This document shows positions 33,334 to 47,400 of a stretch of 64,000 nt of DNA, in pieces. The position numbers were made by a program, and so were the translations under genes. Position 1 is the first letter of the stretch. Every line of letters begins with the position of its first letter. The notes below the pieces were generated by a model. That model worked only from the letters and a program-made list of their open reading frames with translations. It did not search any database and was not told where the DNA came from. Source of the DNA: Dastarcus helophoroides (lineage: Eukaryota > Arthropoda > Insecta > Coleoptera > Bothrideridae). Location: positions 32,533,578-32,597,577 of the forward strand of contig CM053328.1 in assembly GCA_028583605.1 (NCBI GenBank). Reading direction: 5' to 3'.

Positions 33334-35404
33334 AACTCTTTGAATAATTGGCCTTCTGAAAGTTTTGAATGTTTTTAAAAAATCTAACGTATTAAATTGC
33401 GAATTTAATGATGGCATTTTAAAATGGAATATTTTTAAAGCATAAGCTGAGAAGCTAAGAAAAAGTCGAAATTTACAATAATATTTGAGTTTAAAATCTA
33501 AACATGGAATTATCAGAAAAAAGCACAAATTTCGAATAAAATTTTAAAGTCAGATAAAAGAACCTAGTTTTTGGTATTAAGTTTCAAGAGAAAAAAAGCT
33601 TTAACATTTTCGTAATTGACGAAGTACCAACGCGGCAGCTCACCGAGCTCCCATGAAGCGCGGGCCTTGGGGCATTTGCCCCTTTGTCCCCCTCCCTTGA
33701 CGGACCCGAGGGTAAGTATTTACCCTGTATAATTTGGGTAAATAGGAATAGTAAGAAACAAAATCAGTCTTAAATCTTTTACTATACTTAAAAGATTTAA
33801 CAAATAAAATATTACAGTTTGATACAACTAAAGCTGTTAGCCGTAAATAAAATACAGAAATATTTACAATATAATCTGGTTGCACTGAACATAAAACTTT
33901 GAAACAAATTTTGAGATTTTCTATTCTCAATATTGTTAATATTACGGTAAAAATATGAAAAATAATCGCGAGTTAATACACTGAAATGCCTACAACTATT
34001 GCCGAAAAATTCGTTTGTAACTTTAGTTTGTTTCAATTTTTTAAAATGGACTGTTGTTAATTTATATTTCTATTCTAATATAGAACATGTAATAGTTGCA
34101 GTAGAAAACATTCGTTACTTTTATTGCTGCTATTCATTTTAAAAGAAATATTGCGTATACATCGGAAAACTTAACAATTGCTACGTCAACATAAATACGA
34201 AGTAGTATAAAAGAAATGCAAATGGTTTACACACTCAAACGCCCCATTAATATTCTGAAACTTTTAGGATACGTTATATGGCTACATCTTTGGTATTATT
34301 AAATACCCAAATAACTAAATTGAAATGCAAGTACCATGAGATAGATTTGTGATTTGTTCACATCCAGCAAGGTGTTTATGTAGATTCATTCAATTCAATA
34401 TGGATTGATATAATGTATGACCTAATATGTTTCCTTAAATTTTTCAATTATTTTAATTTCATTAAAATAAGGCCGATCCAAACAAAAATAAATATTTTTT
34501 TATAATGTTATTATTAAATAAATGGAAATAAAACATTAAAGCTATGTTTAAAGTCACTCTGTAACCACCATTAATATTAAATGCACATAAAATTGTGAAT
34601 ATTTCTACATAAAAATTAAACAGATGGTTATATTTTCTCTGAAATGACATATTATTATTGCAGAATGCATATTATCATAGTTCTTTATATATCGAAGGGA
34701 ACAAACTATTAATTTTTATTTCATCTTTGAATTCATAATGACGAATTGCTATGTAACATAAGAAATAATTGTAATAACTATTTTCACTCTTAAGATTTAG
34801 TTTATATTTTTAATAATCTAGTTACTGACTCGAAAAAGTCAAATCTATTTACATTATTTATGTTTATTTATTTTTTCATTATTCTTAACGTAGTATGAAA
34901 TAACTATAATATAGTACAACCTGTAGATAAAATAAAAATGTCTTAATTTGAAATAAACGAAACTACTTTCTAGACAAATCAGAGAAATAAAACCATCAGA
35001 TACTTAATATTTATGAGTATTGTGTTACATTGTACTTTGAAGTTTAAATTATATACACCTTAAATATATTACATAAAAAATATTAACAAAACATAAACAC
35101 TAGTTATTAAAGCTTTATTTTGTCATTAAAATTATATTATCACAACAGCTAATTACATAAAAAAAAGTATGTCACATTGATTTATAAAACGAAATTCTTT
35201 GGATTAATAATGTCAAAGCTATTCACGAAAAAATTAAAAAATACGCCTCTGTAGAAATAGAATTTAATGTACAAAGTCTAACAAATATCAAAATTTAACA
35301 TAAAGTTGCCATAAATGATATGAAAATTTCATTTATATTATAAATATAATTAAGTTATTACTATTTTCAAAATGATAGCTTTTTGTAAGTTAAAGAAAAA
35401 GTCA
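33334..35404. other. 3' flank of the large membrane-protein gene
   Basis: A-rich satellite to about 33600, then a GC-richer patch at 33630-33720 (GGGCCTTGGGGCATTTGCCC), then 1.7 kb of plain AT-rich DNA. Part of the latter may be the 3' UTR of the minus-strand gene ending at 35405. No other gene supported. Confidence 0.45.
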
Positions 35405-38400
35405 TCAAACCGTTGTACCATACGTACTGAAAACAACCTTACTACTGTCACTGTCTAACGTTACATCTTCTGGACTAGCCAAGTCAACTCGTACACTACC
35501 TGAATTCTTACGTTTGCGTTGTCCCCAATTACTAAGGGTCCAGTGATGGACTCCTTCCGCAGGAGTTTATCCTCTGCATTGTCCTCTTGCTCCTCGAGGC
35601 CATTATTACGGCTGTCGAGAGTGTTGGAACTGGAACTTGTAGTTTCAAATGAGTTACCACCTCCTCTGAATCTGCTAATACCTTTAACAAAAATACCTCA
35701 CTTAGTTTTTATTTATATTTCCATTGTTTTTTATCAGTCTTTGCCCTTTAGTTAAAAAAAAAAACTGGTCGAACATTTTAGAATCATAGTCAGTATCGTC
35801 TGCAAAGAAATAAGCCCAGAATTTATGTTGCCACAAAATAGCGCTCATCCGCGGATAGCTAAATAGTGTAGATACATATATATAAAAAATTTTAAGAATT
35901 TTAAGAAAAAAGATCAAATTTTGCACAAGAATTTCAAATGTTGTTGAAAAAAATTATAAAAGAACTAGGGAATTTTTCAACAAAAAATGCAAGAAAATGT
36001 TATGCTGATGTAAAAATGTATTTTGTTTCAAACGACGACAAAATTAGACATAAAATGCAAGTTATTCCGTTATTTATTATTATGTTTGGAATGGTCGAAA
36101 ATTATCTAACCAAAAGACGAAAATTTTCATGTGTTGCAAAATATTAATTAATGTTCAAGTATGTCACCAACAGAAAAAATTGGGAATCAGTGGTATAAAG
36201 TATCTCTCTAAAGATGACAGTTTGGCTGTCGAAACGCGTTAGAGCAACCTTTGTTGTGCTTTTTAATCTTTCTTGGTTTCAGGGGACAATTTATGTATTT
36301 CAATTTTTGAAGATAACCAAGGACCAGTCCGTTCCACCAAAAATAAAGAATCTATTTACCAAATTCAAGATTTGTAAGTTTTACAGTTTCGAGATTTCGT
36401 GACATTTGCCTTTTAAATATATAGATGAAATATGCAAGTAGAACAAAAGACTTACCATAATCGTCAGGTGAGCAATAACTATCTTCAATTCCTCGCAAAA
36501 TATTTTGACAAATTTCTGATTCTAGCGGTATTGGATCATCCGAGTCCCTATTATAAATGGTAACGGCGATGTGTGCAGAATGTGGCACCGGAAGCGGTAT
36601 CATCATCTTATCTGATGAAAAAGGTTTTGTGTGCTTCTTCCAAGGCATCCAAAGCGTGGTTCTTGTTGCGGCCTTAAGAGTCCCAAGGGCCGTAGTGGAA
36701 TCTCTACAATTACAAGGATTAATTTAATGAAATATTAGCATGCTTTGGAAATTTACGCCTTCTTGTCCGCTTTCTTCCCCGTCGCCGTTTGTTTCGAACG
36801 AGGATTAAAAGCCGACACTTCTAAATACGGCGAATGCACTTGGATATTTCCTCTTGGTGTGTAAACGTTACCCAGAAGATCCGGCCCACCCGCTCCTAAA
36901 ATTCATAGTAACAAATTTTGATTTAAAGAAAGAAATGCAAAGTGCCTTATCTTAGCATGAAATATACGCTTTCAAGCATAGGGAACTACTAAAGCATTGA
37001 CGCTTCAGTTCATGATGATAGTTTCTGAAAAACCATCGTATAGTGGAAGGATGGTTCTCCAGAGACAAAAAAAAAAGATGCTAGAGTATTGCCATGTCTT
37101 TTTTTTTCTTCAGAAATAAAAATAAACGGAAGAGTTTCATCTCTATATATTTTTGTTAGAGACCGACTGAAGTTTCTATTTCTGTTTCGGTCGGTTTCAG
37201 ACCAAAATAGATCGAAACTTTGGCTCAGCCGAAACTTCAAATGTTAAGTTTAAATTGGGACTTTCAAAAAAAAAACTTAAAATTTTCATAAAAAAAATTG
37301 TTATTTATAAAACGAATTCGTGATTTAACTTGATACATATTTTGTTTTTAAAGTTGAAAATTTCAAAAGAAATAACTTTCAAGTTTAAGCTAAGAAGTTT
37401 CATAAAAGGTCTGAATTTACAAAAAAAAGTTTTTTATTGTTAACCCTTACTTTGTGAAATTCTTCAATATCCATAACTAATAAACTCTTCAACATTTATA
37501 ACTAATAAACTCTATTAACGATAAATGCAACAGATATTAAAAATTCCACCATGGGAAAGACGACCAAGGTTCAATCCCAGAAAACATAAGACTGACACCG
37601 ATAATGGATCGAATACTTGCATTCATCCGCTTTAAAAACATCATACCTAGTTGGGCGCACTGGACCATATCTGTATATCTTGAGAGATCTGCATGTGGAT
37701 GGGGATCAAGCCTGAAACTTGTATCAGTATGATCCAGCGGAGTAAGTATGTCTAAACTAAAGAGTTCTGAATAGAGAAGACTAGCTAATCCAGCCCAATC
37801 TCCAGGTGTAAGCCCTCTACTATCCCAAAACTCATCTTCGCTGATTCCCAACTTTCGGAAGAATATGAACCGGATAGAATCTCTCCAACATCATAGCACC
37901 TTGTTGGATGGCAATCTGTAACATTAAACCAATTGGAATTTCATCTGAAACTGAGCCCAATCTACCTAAAAACTAATTTAATCGTAACTAGGCAATTGCA
38001 ACAATAAGCTGTGATATGGTCATTTTATTTCCCAGTCTCTTTACCTTGAGTTCGGACGTTGTAAGTTTAACCTTGCTTCTGACTGTTACGCTTAATCCTG
38101 TTTGCAAATCCCGCCGTCTTTTTTCCAGTTTTTCGTGGAGTACCCCAATCAGATCCTGCGCTTCTTTTTCTAGATTTTTATATGGGCCGGTTTTGGCGAG
38201 TTGCGTGGAAAAACTCCCAAAGCATGCATCGACAAATTGACTGAAATCTTTCTGAGGTTGAAGAATGGTGTTTTCGATTACAGTTTGATAAGCAGCTAAT
38301 TCGTCCCATTCTAATTTTGATTCAAATGCCGCTAAGGCTTGTTCAGGACTGATTTGGAAGTAGTAATCTGAAGCTAATCCTGGGCCGCAAATTCGCTTCA

Positions 38401-41400
38401 CGGCGAAACTGTCGCTGGCGGGGACTCTGCCACGTTTTTTTATGATTAGGTGGAAAATTGCTGCATCCCAGACAAGACGGAGCCAATATCTTGCTAGACC
38501 GCCTGTGAAATGAAATATAAATAACAAGTATTGCCAAAAATTAAAGGTATTCAGACTCCTCACTCATTCAACCACGTTGGGTTAACATGAAAAAGGAATA
38601 CCCTCACTTTGCAATGAAAATAATTCATTTAATACAAAATGTATTCAAATTATTGTTACTATTTGAGTTATGTTACGCTGTAGTGTCCAATATAGGTATA
38701 TGGATAGCGTTTATCAGCGATAGTGTTAGCTGATAATTTTATTTACTGAAATAAACCTTCTTTTTGGACTTTTTTCAAAATGTCTATTAATTTATCTTAT
38801 TTTCCATTTAAAATTTTTTCACAACATCTCGATTTTGACTTCGAAATTTCCACCTTTTTTTTAAAGTATCCAGTTTTTCTCGTAATTTCAATTTCTTTTT
38901 CTAAATTTATTTAAAAGAGAAACAAATGAATTTCCGGTCGAGATTTGGCGATTTTTATTGAATTTTCGATGCTAAAATCGAGATTCCCAGTAATTCAAGA
39001 TTGGACTTAAATTTACTTCAAAAACTTAAAACTTTGAGGAAAGAATAGAATTGTGAAGTCGAATTTTCGATTTTTCTGGAAGGAAATTTTGGCGAGCCTG
39101 AAAAATTTCAGTCAAAATTAAATATTCCGGACAATTTCGAGATTAAATTTAAAATTTTCAATGAAAACTCGAAGTTTTGAGACAAACATTTTGAATTTGG
39201 CTTAAAGTGGAACTGTCTAATTTTTCCTGAAATCTGAAATTTCAATTAGATTTTTCGAGCTTAAAGTTTAAATAAGGGATTAATAGATTCGATCGCAGTT
39301 TGGTTGCATTGATTCCATTTTTGAATAGGATATATTCGTGAATATTTATTGAAATTTTGGACCATTTCTTTAAATACGAACTAAGTTGTTTATATGGTCT
39401 TATGTGGATCAAACCAAACAAAAAGTTGACTGATTTTAGACTTACCTGTTGCTATAATTATCGAAATCATTGGACAAGCCACTCCAGCCACAGCAAGAGC
39501 CGCTATTGGTTGCAAGCAACCTTGCAAACCAATTTTCCAGATCAAAGCTTCAAATAAAACTAAAAACCGATTCCTTTTCATTTCTGGGCTATCTAGATCG
39601 TATATTAGTCCGTTAATCACTTGAACTGACAACGTTAACGCTGGCATCCATATAACTGCAGTATGGGCTATAAGCAAGCTCACAATTATAGCTGTAAGGC
39701 AAACTATTGGGAATATAAAAACTAATGCAATAGTTCCAAATAGCCCTTTGAAGAAATAATTCCATATACGATTTATGTGACGCGTAAATCCTTTCCCTAA
39801 AGTAAATAAATGAAGATAAAGTATATAACGAGCATATTTACGTATATTACCAATAAATCCCGTATCTGGTTTGGTCTCAAAATGAGTTCTTGACTTGGAA
39901 ATATGCCGCCAGAGGGCTATTAATCTAGACATCAGCGTAGGTGTCAAACTACTTTTGCGAGGAAATAACGTTCCATTTACTTGGGACAGTTCCAGATCTG
40001 GCATGAAAGGTTCGATATTGAGGAGTGCTCGGAAACCAAGAGGGCTGCACCATGGTATCAGTATACCAAAGAAAAACATCGCATTCCACGTCCAGCACCA
40101 GGTGCGGTGGAAGTAATTGAAAATGCGCCATAAAGGCCACCTTGTCGTCGTTGTTCGCACCACTTCTTTTTCAACCAAAAATACCTACAAATCGGAGTTG
40201 GGCAAAAGTTGGGTTGATTGATAAGTAGCTAGCTAAATTTATCTGGTTAATTATGCGAATAAAACATTTCTGCTAAATTGCTGTAAAATTATGACACATT
40301 TAGTTGAAAAATCTGATTAGGTCAAAGAAATATTAATTTGAAGGAAATGTTAAAACCAAAATAATTAATCTTCGAATTCAAAGAAAACTTATGTGAGTCT
40401 AAAAGTAAACTTTCAGAATATTTATGGAAATTTTAGTTACACTCCTAATGATAAAAACTGCTCTTGATTCGATAATGGTACTGAAAATTAGTAAACAAGA
40501 TGTTCAAATCTCTTGCATGTCAATCCTAATTGTAGTAAGCAGTTTGAACTTACAGGTTGATTTGGATCAGATCTAGGCGTGGTAATACTCGTCACTTGCT
40601 TACTTAAAACAGTAGGCACTATTTCCGACTGTCCTTGAAAGTTGCGCCTTACAACCCAGTTTGTAGGAAGCCATATTTGCGTGGGCCAAAAAAATGTTCT
40701 CGTTGGTGTTTTTACTTTCCTCAGTTCTCTCAGAAGAGCTGGTTCTCTCTAAAATGCGTTTGAAGTGATATTCAAACAACTAAAAGTGGAAGGGTACCTC
40801 TTTCATAAAAGCTAAATCCCTGTTAAGGAAATATACGGTTTGATTTAGTCTTTGCGCGTGGCAAAGAGCCAAGGCTTCCTCGTAGGCACTCCATTGGTTC
40901 TCCTGACTAAACCTTTCCTCAGCAGCTCGAAGTTTTGATCGCATCCATGGACCTATTCTAGATAAAATCGGGTGAATGTTGCAGAGACGAGTTCTTACTT
41001 CTTCTTGGGATCTCATCAAACGATATTGAACGTTTTCTACAGCTCTGGAAGAAAAATATTCGTTTATTGAAAATACTCCTTTATTAAAAATACGTATTTA
41101 AATGGAAACTTGTCTTACTTATGCATAAGAACGACGCTTTGTGCTTGTTGGACTAAAAGTTGAGCAATACCTTCACCAAGTGCGTGAAGGTCTGGATGGG
41201 ATAATATGCTATTGTAAACACGTTGAAGATATTCCTTCATCACTGCTTCGTTTACCTCCTGTAAGAAAAATGACGAGTTAGAGGAGGAAGAAAGATATGG
41301 ACAGCAAGGGAGGTCTGCGTCACCGGATGGGTGTTAATGGTCTGCGTTTGCGTGTTTCTCGAAAATCTCATTCTCTCAAAATTCTAAGTTAAAACAAGAA

Positions 41401-44400
41401 ATTTTAGTTTAGTGATTTTCCTAAAATTTTGCTTTCTCAAAATGTCCAGAAATCTTTGTTCTAAATTTCGATTTATATTTTTCAAAATTTCAATCTTTCT
41501 CAAAATTTCAATCTTTTTCAAAATTTCAATCTTTTCCAAAATTTCAAATTTTGTCAAAATTTTCATTTAAGATTTAACATTTTTTTTTGAAACTTTGGAC
41601 TTTTAAATTAAAAATTTTCGTCTTTAAAATGAAATCTCTACGATTTCCGAAACTCCGAGCTTATCTAAAGCAGATTTATTTATCAAAAATTCCGGCTTTA
41701 ATTTTAAAACTTCAATTTTTCTTTTAACATTGCAGATTCGGTCTTCCCGGAATCTGCAGCTTAAACTTAAATTTTTTTACAAAGTTGGAGGTTATTTTCG
41801 AAATTGCTAATTTTTCCACGATAACGAGTTTTTATTTCAATTATTCAGTGTCTTTTCTAAAATTTTAACTTTAAATTCAAAATTTTCAAAAATTTATATC
41901 TTCAAAATGCGTTCTTTTCTGCAGATTCGATTCTTTTTCTTAAATCTACAGTTTAAACATTAATCTTTCTAAAAATTTCGAAATTAAAAACGAAATTTCG
42001 AAATTAAAAAAGAAATTTTTATTATCTATCTATGAACTCTTCTGAAATTTTTGTTTTTCTCGAAATACTTCCAAGTTTAAACATTTATCTTTAAACGCAA
42101 AATGTGAACAGACAACATTTTTAAAGAGTCAAAAATTTCAAAAAGGAAATTTTCAAAAGCCAGTACTTTCCAAAAATTGAATTAAAAAAAATGGAATTTT
42201 CAAAAGTAGGGCTATAATATAAAATGGTCAAAATTTCAAAAAAAAAAAATCGAAATTTTGCACTCAAAAGTGCATCGATGAAGTTAGGCCCTCGGACCTG
42301 AAGGAGGGGGGGGGGGACTAAAGCCCTACTCCTTTCAAAATTTTGATATTTTCAAATTTTCACCCTTTTCAAAATTCCAGTTTAGGTTTAATTCTATGTT
42401 TTTGGAAAATTTGAACTCTTTTTCGACTTTTTTGTAAATTTCCACCTTTTTGGAGACTTCGACCCTTTTTAAAATGTTGACATTTTCAAAATTTAATTTC
42501 TTTAAATTTTACTTTTTTTGTAATTTTCGACTTTCTGAACATTTTTAATTTGAAAATTTTGATCCTTTTTGAATAGGCTTTCTTGGAAATTTAGACATTT
42601 TCAGAAAACCACTTTTTATCGAAATTTTTTCCGGAAATTCACAATTTTTGTAACATTTTTTCGGGTTTAACCGCGCCCACACAAAAATGGAAATTTTCAA
42701 AGTAAGTCAAAATCTACAAAAAAGTAGGAATTTTGAAAAAGAGTCAAAAGATTCAACGGCGCATATGCAAAAGTGGAAATTTTCAAAGTAAGTCAAAATC
42801 TAGAAAAAAGCAGGAATTTTGAAAAAGAGTCAAATATTTAAAAATCTCAAAAAATTTTTAGAAAAATAAAAAAGGAATTTGAAATAAAATTGAAAATTTC
42901 GAAATGCCACGGAAAAAAGCCAAGGAAAATTAAAAATGTTGAACTTTTCAGAAGTTTCCAAAAGTTAAAATTTTGTAAAAATCAAAATAATGTCACAAAC
43001 TCTTCAGAAAACTGGCGAAATAAGTTTCACAAGTCGACATTTCGAGAAAAAGTCGAAATTTCTAAAAAAGTCTAAATTATGCAAAAAAGTGAAAATTTTC
43101 AAAAAAATGGAATTCTTTAAATTGTATAAAAAGATCTAAATTTTGAGAAAAAGTCGAAGCTTTGATTAAAATAAAAATTTGAAATAAAAGAGGAAATTTT
43201 AAAATGTGAAAATTAAAAAAACGTCGAATTTTACAAAAGAGACAACATGACGAGTAAAAGTCGAAATTTTCACAAAGAGCGTACGTTTTAAAAAAGTGGA
43301 AAATTTAAAAAATTTGAAATGTCAGAATTTTCAAAACAAAATCATCATTTTCAAATCGAAATTTTTTAACCAAGTCCAAATTTATGGTAATAATTAAGTA
43401 AGATTTGTTTTTTTTTCTACAATTTTTAAAATCTTGATATCTCACGACTATCACTTATTGTAGAAAAAATAGTATGAATACATTTTTTGTAGAGAATCTT
43501 AGTCATAAATTAGGTAACAAACATTTTTGCTGCAATTATGGTTTAGAAGTTATTTATGATAAACTGGTTTCTATGACAGATAACATTTAATAAAATTTGA
43601 ATTGAATTTGTCTAAAAAATGCCTATTATCATACGCTTCCTTTAAATGAATATACTGTAACGAAATGTAAATTATAGAATTTAGTACGTAAGAAAATTTT
43701 CTAGGAAGATCTGATAAGGGGAAAGCGGCCGCGTTAACGAAGCAAACGGCAGATAAGCGTTCCAGAAATTTCGGCAAACGATAAGCCTTATCTGCGGGAT
43801 ATTTCTAGAACCCGAGAGCCTAAAACTATATAAGGCGGTCGCCTTTCCCTCGAATCAGTCAGTCAGTTAGACAGTATAATTAGCGAGTTAGTAGTTAGAC
43901 GCCAATAAGTAAGTTCATTATTCCGTTGTAGTGTTCCGAGTTTAGTTTGGTAATAAAGTGGGTATTATTCAGCAAGTGTTTAATAATCATTTCGAAACGA
44001 TAAGGCACGCTACAATACCATCAAAATTGGCTTAGAAGTTTCTGAGATTAACACAGACAAACAAACGGACATACAGAAAAAAATTCTAAAACTTCTGCAT
44101 ATGTTTTTATAACATAAAAGACAATTATTTTGAAATTACTTCAATTCCATTAATATAAGGCAAAATGGATGATGACTTACTTTCTCAACGTCCTCGTCGG
44201 GCATTTTTTGGGCCCTAAGTTCTGATATCAGTCTTTCTCGGAAATGGAGAAACCATCCGCGAGTTTCCCGTTCTAATATTACTACAAGAATTGGTATAGC
44301 TTTCCTCATTAAACTCCTGTCCCAAAGCCTTAAATCTAGCTCGATCCCAGATGGAGTTAGAAATCTGTATGGAACGGCAACTGGGGGCTGGGAACATTCT

Positions 44401-47400
44401 CGTGCAACTTCGAATTTTTCCGTACAAGCTCGACGTAACTGTTTTTTTATATAAGAGCAAAGCAGTTCTAAGGATTCTTCATTCTCCGGCTAAAAATGTT
44501 TTGTATTGTTGAATTATTTGGACTGGTTTCGCTATAGCATGTATAAAACGTTGGGGAATAATTTTACTTTGAAATAAAATTAGTTATACTCAATTTTACT
44601 TTGAAGTAAAATTACTTCTACTCTCATATTTAATACTTTATTGTTATTGTTAATTTTTCGATCCTTATTGACTCGTTTTGAATTACACTAACAAGTTTAT
44701 TTTAGCCCAGTTTGTGAAATATTTAAATTAGCAAATGCAATTCAAATAAAAAGGTGAAACATTTTCATGTGATGGCATACTGACTATTTAACTTAATAGA
44801 CATCTACTTTATTACATGAAATTCGGTTATATTTAGCATTGTCCACAATTTTTATTTATTTAAAACGTTAAATATTTTTCAATACTAGTTTCGTGAATGT
44901 AAATGAAACTACAACTAGAATCAAAAATAGAATATCATTTATAAATTACGTACCCTGCAGACAAGTTCAGCTACCAAATATTTACACCTCTCTTCTCTGA
45001 TTTTTGCATCTAAATTATGGGCTTGCAGACTGGGTATTCCTATGATTATGTCCAGTATTCTTAAAAAACCGCTCAACAAAGCCTTAGCTGCTTCCGATAC
45101 GCTAAAAAAATGGGACAAGAGGCGACCCTTCGCGGTAACAAACAAAAACCTTAACGCTAGTGCCAGATCATCCAATAGGGATATTCTGGTTCTTTCAGTT
45201 CCTTTTTGGAGAAACTGGGACAACTTCCAACGGTGCTGTTGCCCAGGAAAATTAATCGACTCTACTTCAAATTCACTGGAATAAAAGAAAATGTGTAGGA
45301 TGTATTACCAAGCTATTGTACAGTTTGGTTCGTAAATGAAAATGAATGAAAATTTCCAAATACATTAATATGACTTAAGCTATTATTCTTTGATTGTGAT
45401 AAATATATTAACGGAAATTTTCATTCGAATTTCTGCGGAAGAACCAAAGTAGCAAGCAAAATAATGAAATAAAAATTTAACTGCACACTTCCAATACGAT
45501 AAAGCATTAAGGTCATTATGATGATATTCAGAATATAACTTACAAGATTTGTACGAACTGTTCATTTCTCAGGGTTAATTTCCTAATTTAATGATATCCA
45601 AATATTTTACATTTACTTTACCAAAGCTGTTTAGCTGTAGAATCCAATATACGTACATTGGTAGTCAGAAATTTTAAGCTGACTTACAGATCAAACTCAC
45701 ACTCTTGTATGTAGTTACAGCTGATATATTTTAATTTACCATCGACAGCTTATTCGACGTCATATTGTTATAATACAATATATTTTACAGATATTCATGT
45801 GATGACATAATATAGAGCATTATCAAAACATTTTGCACAAGACAAAATAGCAAAATAAAAAACGAACCAGCAAAAAGATAGTCAAGACAAAACAATTTGC
45901 TTATACAGATTGTACATCAGATAATATAGACAATGCACAACATTACAGAAAACATACCCTTCACGTTTAATCATATCTAGTTGTTGCTGGTTCAGTCTTT
46001 TAGGTTTTCCAAATTTATCCTTATGTAAGCTTTACAAAATAATTCAACATTAGAAGGTAACATATTCAACAGGTCATAAAAGGTGTAAAAAAAGTTAACC
46101 ACGACAAGGAAATACTTACAGCAAAAAATTAAGGATTTGGAGCATCAACTCAAAAACATTGTTACACTTACCCCCTTTCTCTAATATATTCTAACTGTTT
46201 TCCAGTTAATCTTCTGGGTTCTCCTTTACCATCAACCGCCACAGCATCCAACTCATCAAAAGAAGGGGCGATGAAAAGATCTCGCAAGTGACATTTTGTT
46301 TTCCCTCTTCCTAGGGAACCTTCGGATGATATTTGAGACGTTGCTATAATATCGTTTTGGGCTAATTTAGCAGGCAAGACTGTAAAAAATATTCACATAA
46401 ATAACTCTTCGGTTTTAATATTATTTTACAATTTATTTTTGACACTATTATGTTATTTAATTGTAAAAGCCAAACTATTATGAAACCGGGGAAAATATGA
46501 TTAAAATATTAAGAGTAGAGCATTACACGCAGAATAAGCATCAGTCATGTCTTTGGACAAAAAAAAAGAATGATTCTTCATTAAAAAGTTTCATGTTATT
46601 AAATAGAATATTAGGATGATTCAAATTAAAACTCGTTGAAAAATAGCCTTCATCTTCCGCGTTCTGTTAAGTCAAAATTAGGGAATATCGTAAAGATTAG
46701 AAAGCACCAGTATCTCGCTGACGATAATAGCTTGAAACGCGTTGAAGCAACTGTTGTGTTTTTTAATCTTTCTTGGTTTCAGGGGACGAGATTTGTATAT
46801 CAAATGCGAGGCCATAACCTATCAGAATAAAATTTACGTACCTATTGGAAACGTTTTCCAATGATACAGAAATTGTTCCGCAACTTGTTTTATATTATTT
46901 ACAAGCTGTTCGACTTCAGGAGGGGCCCCAACCAACGTCACATCAAATTTCAAGGGTTCTCTTTCAGGCTGTAGAGCATCAGGTCCCGATAAAATGCTTT
47001 CTTTATTTCTTGGAGGGTACAAAGATGTTGGTCTCGTCCACTGTGGTACTTCTATTTGTTGAAGACCTTGCGCCGATCTAAAATCGATCCGACCTGAAAC
47101 TGATCAATTAAAATGAAACGTAACACCATAAACCTGGAATGGACAGCAGGTGTTAAAAATGTAATTTATTTCAACGCAGATAAAGCTAAAACTAAAGAAC
47201 TTACGCTGTGAACCGCTGGAATCTCGTTCGTGAATTCCAGATTTGGAACGATTATGTCCATGTCTTCGTTCAACAACCTGATTTGAATCGTTACTGTGGC
47301 CTAGAATCCGATTTGTTTGCAGATCCTGAAGAATGGTGTCTGTAGTGGTGACCACCAGATTCAGCTCTTCTATGTCCCGTTGGTGTTTTAGAGTTACCAA

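Noticed and set aside
43711..43720. GCGGCCGC (a NotI site) in an AT-rich intron, considered as vector contamination
   Set aside because: It lies inside a 359-bp unit with TG...CA ends and an exact ATAC target duplication, which explains the block as a solo LTR.
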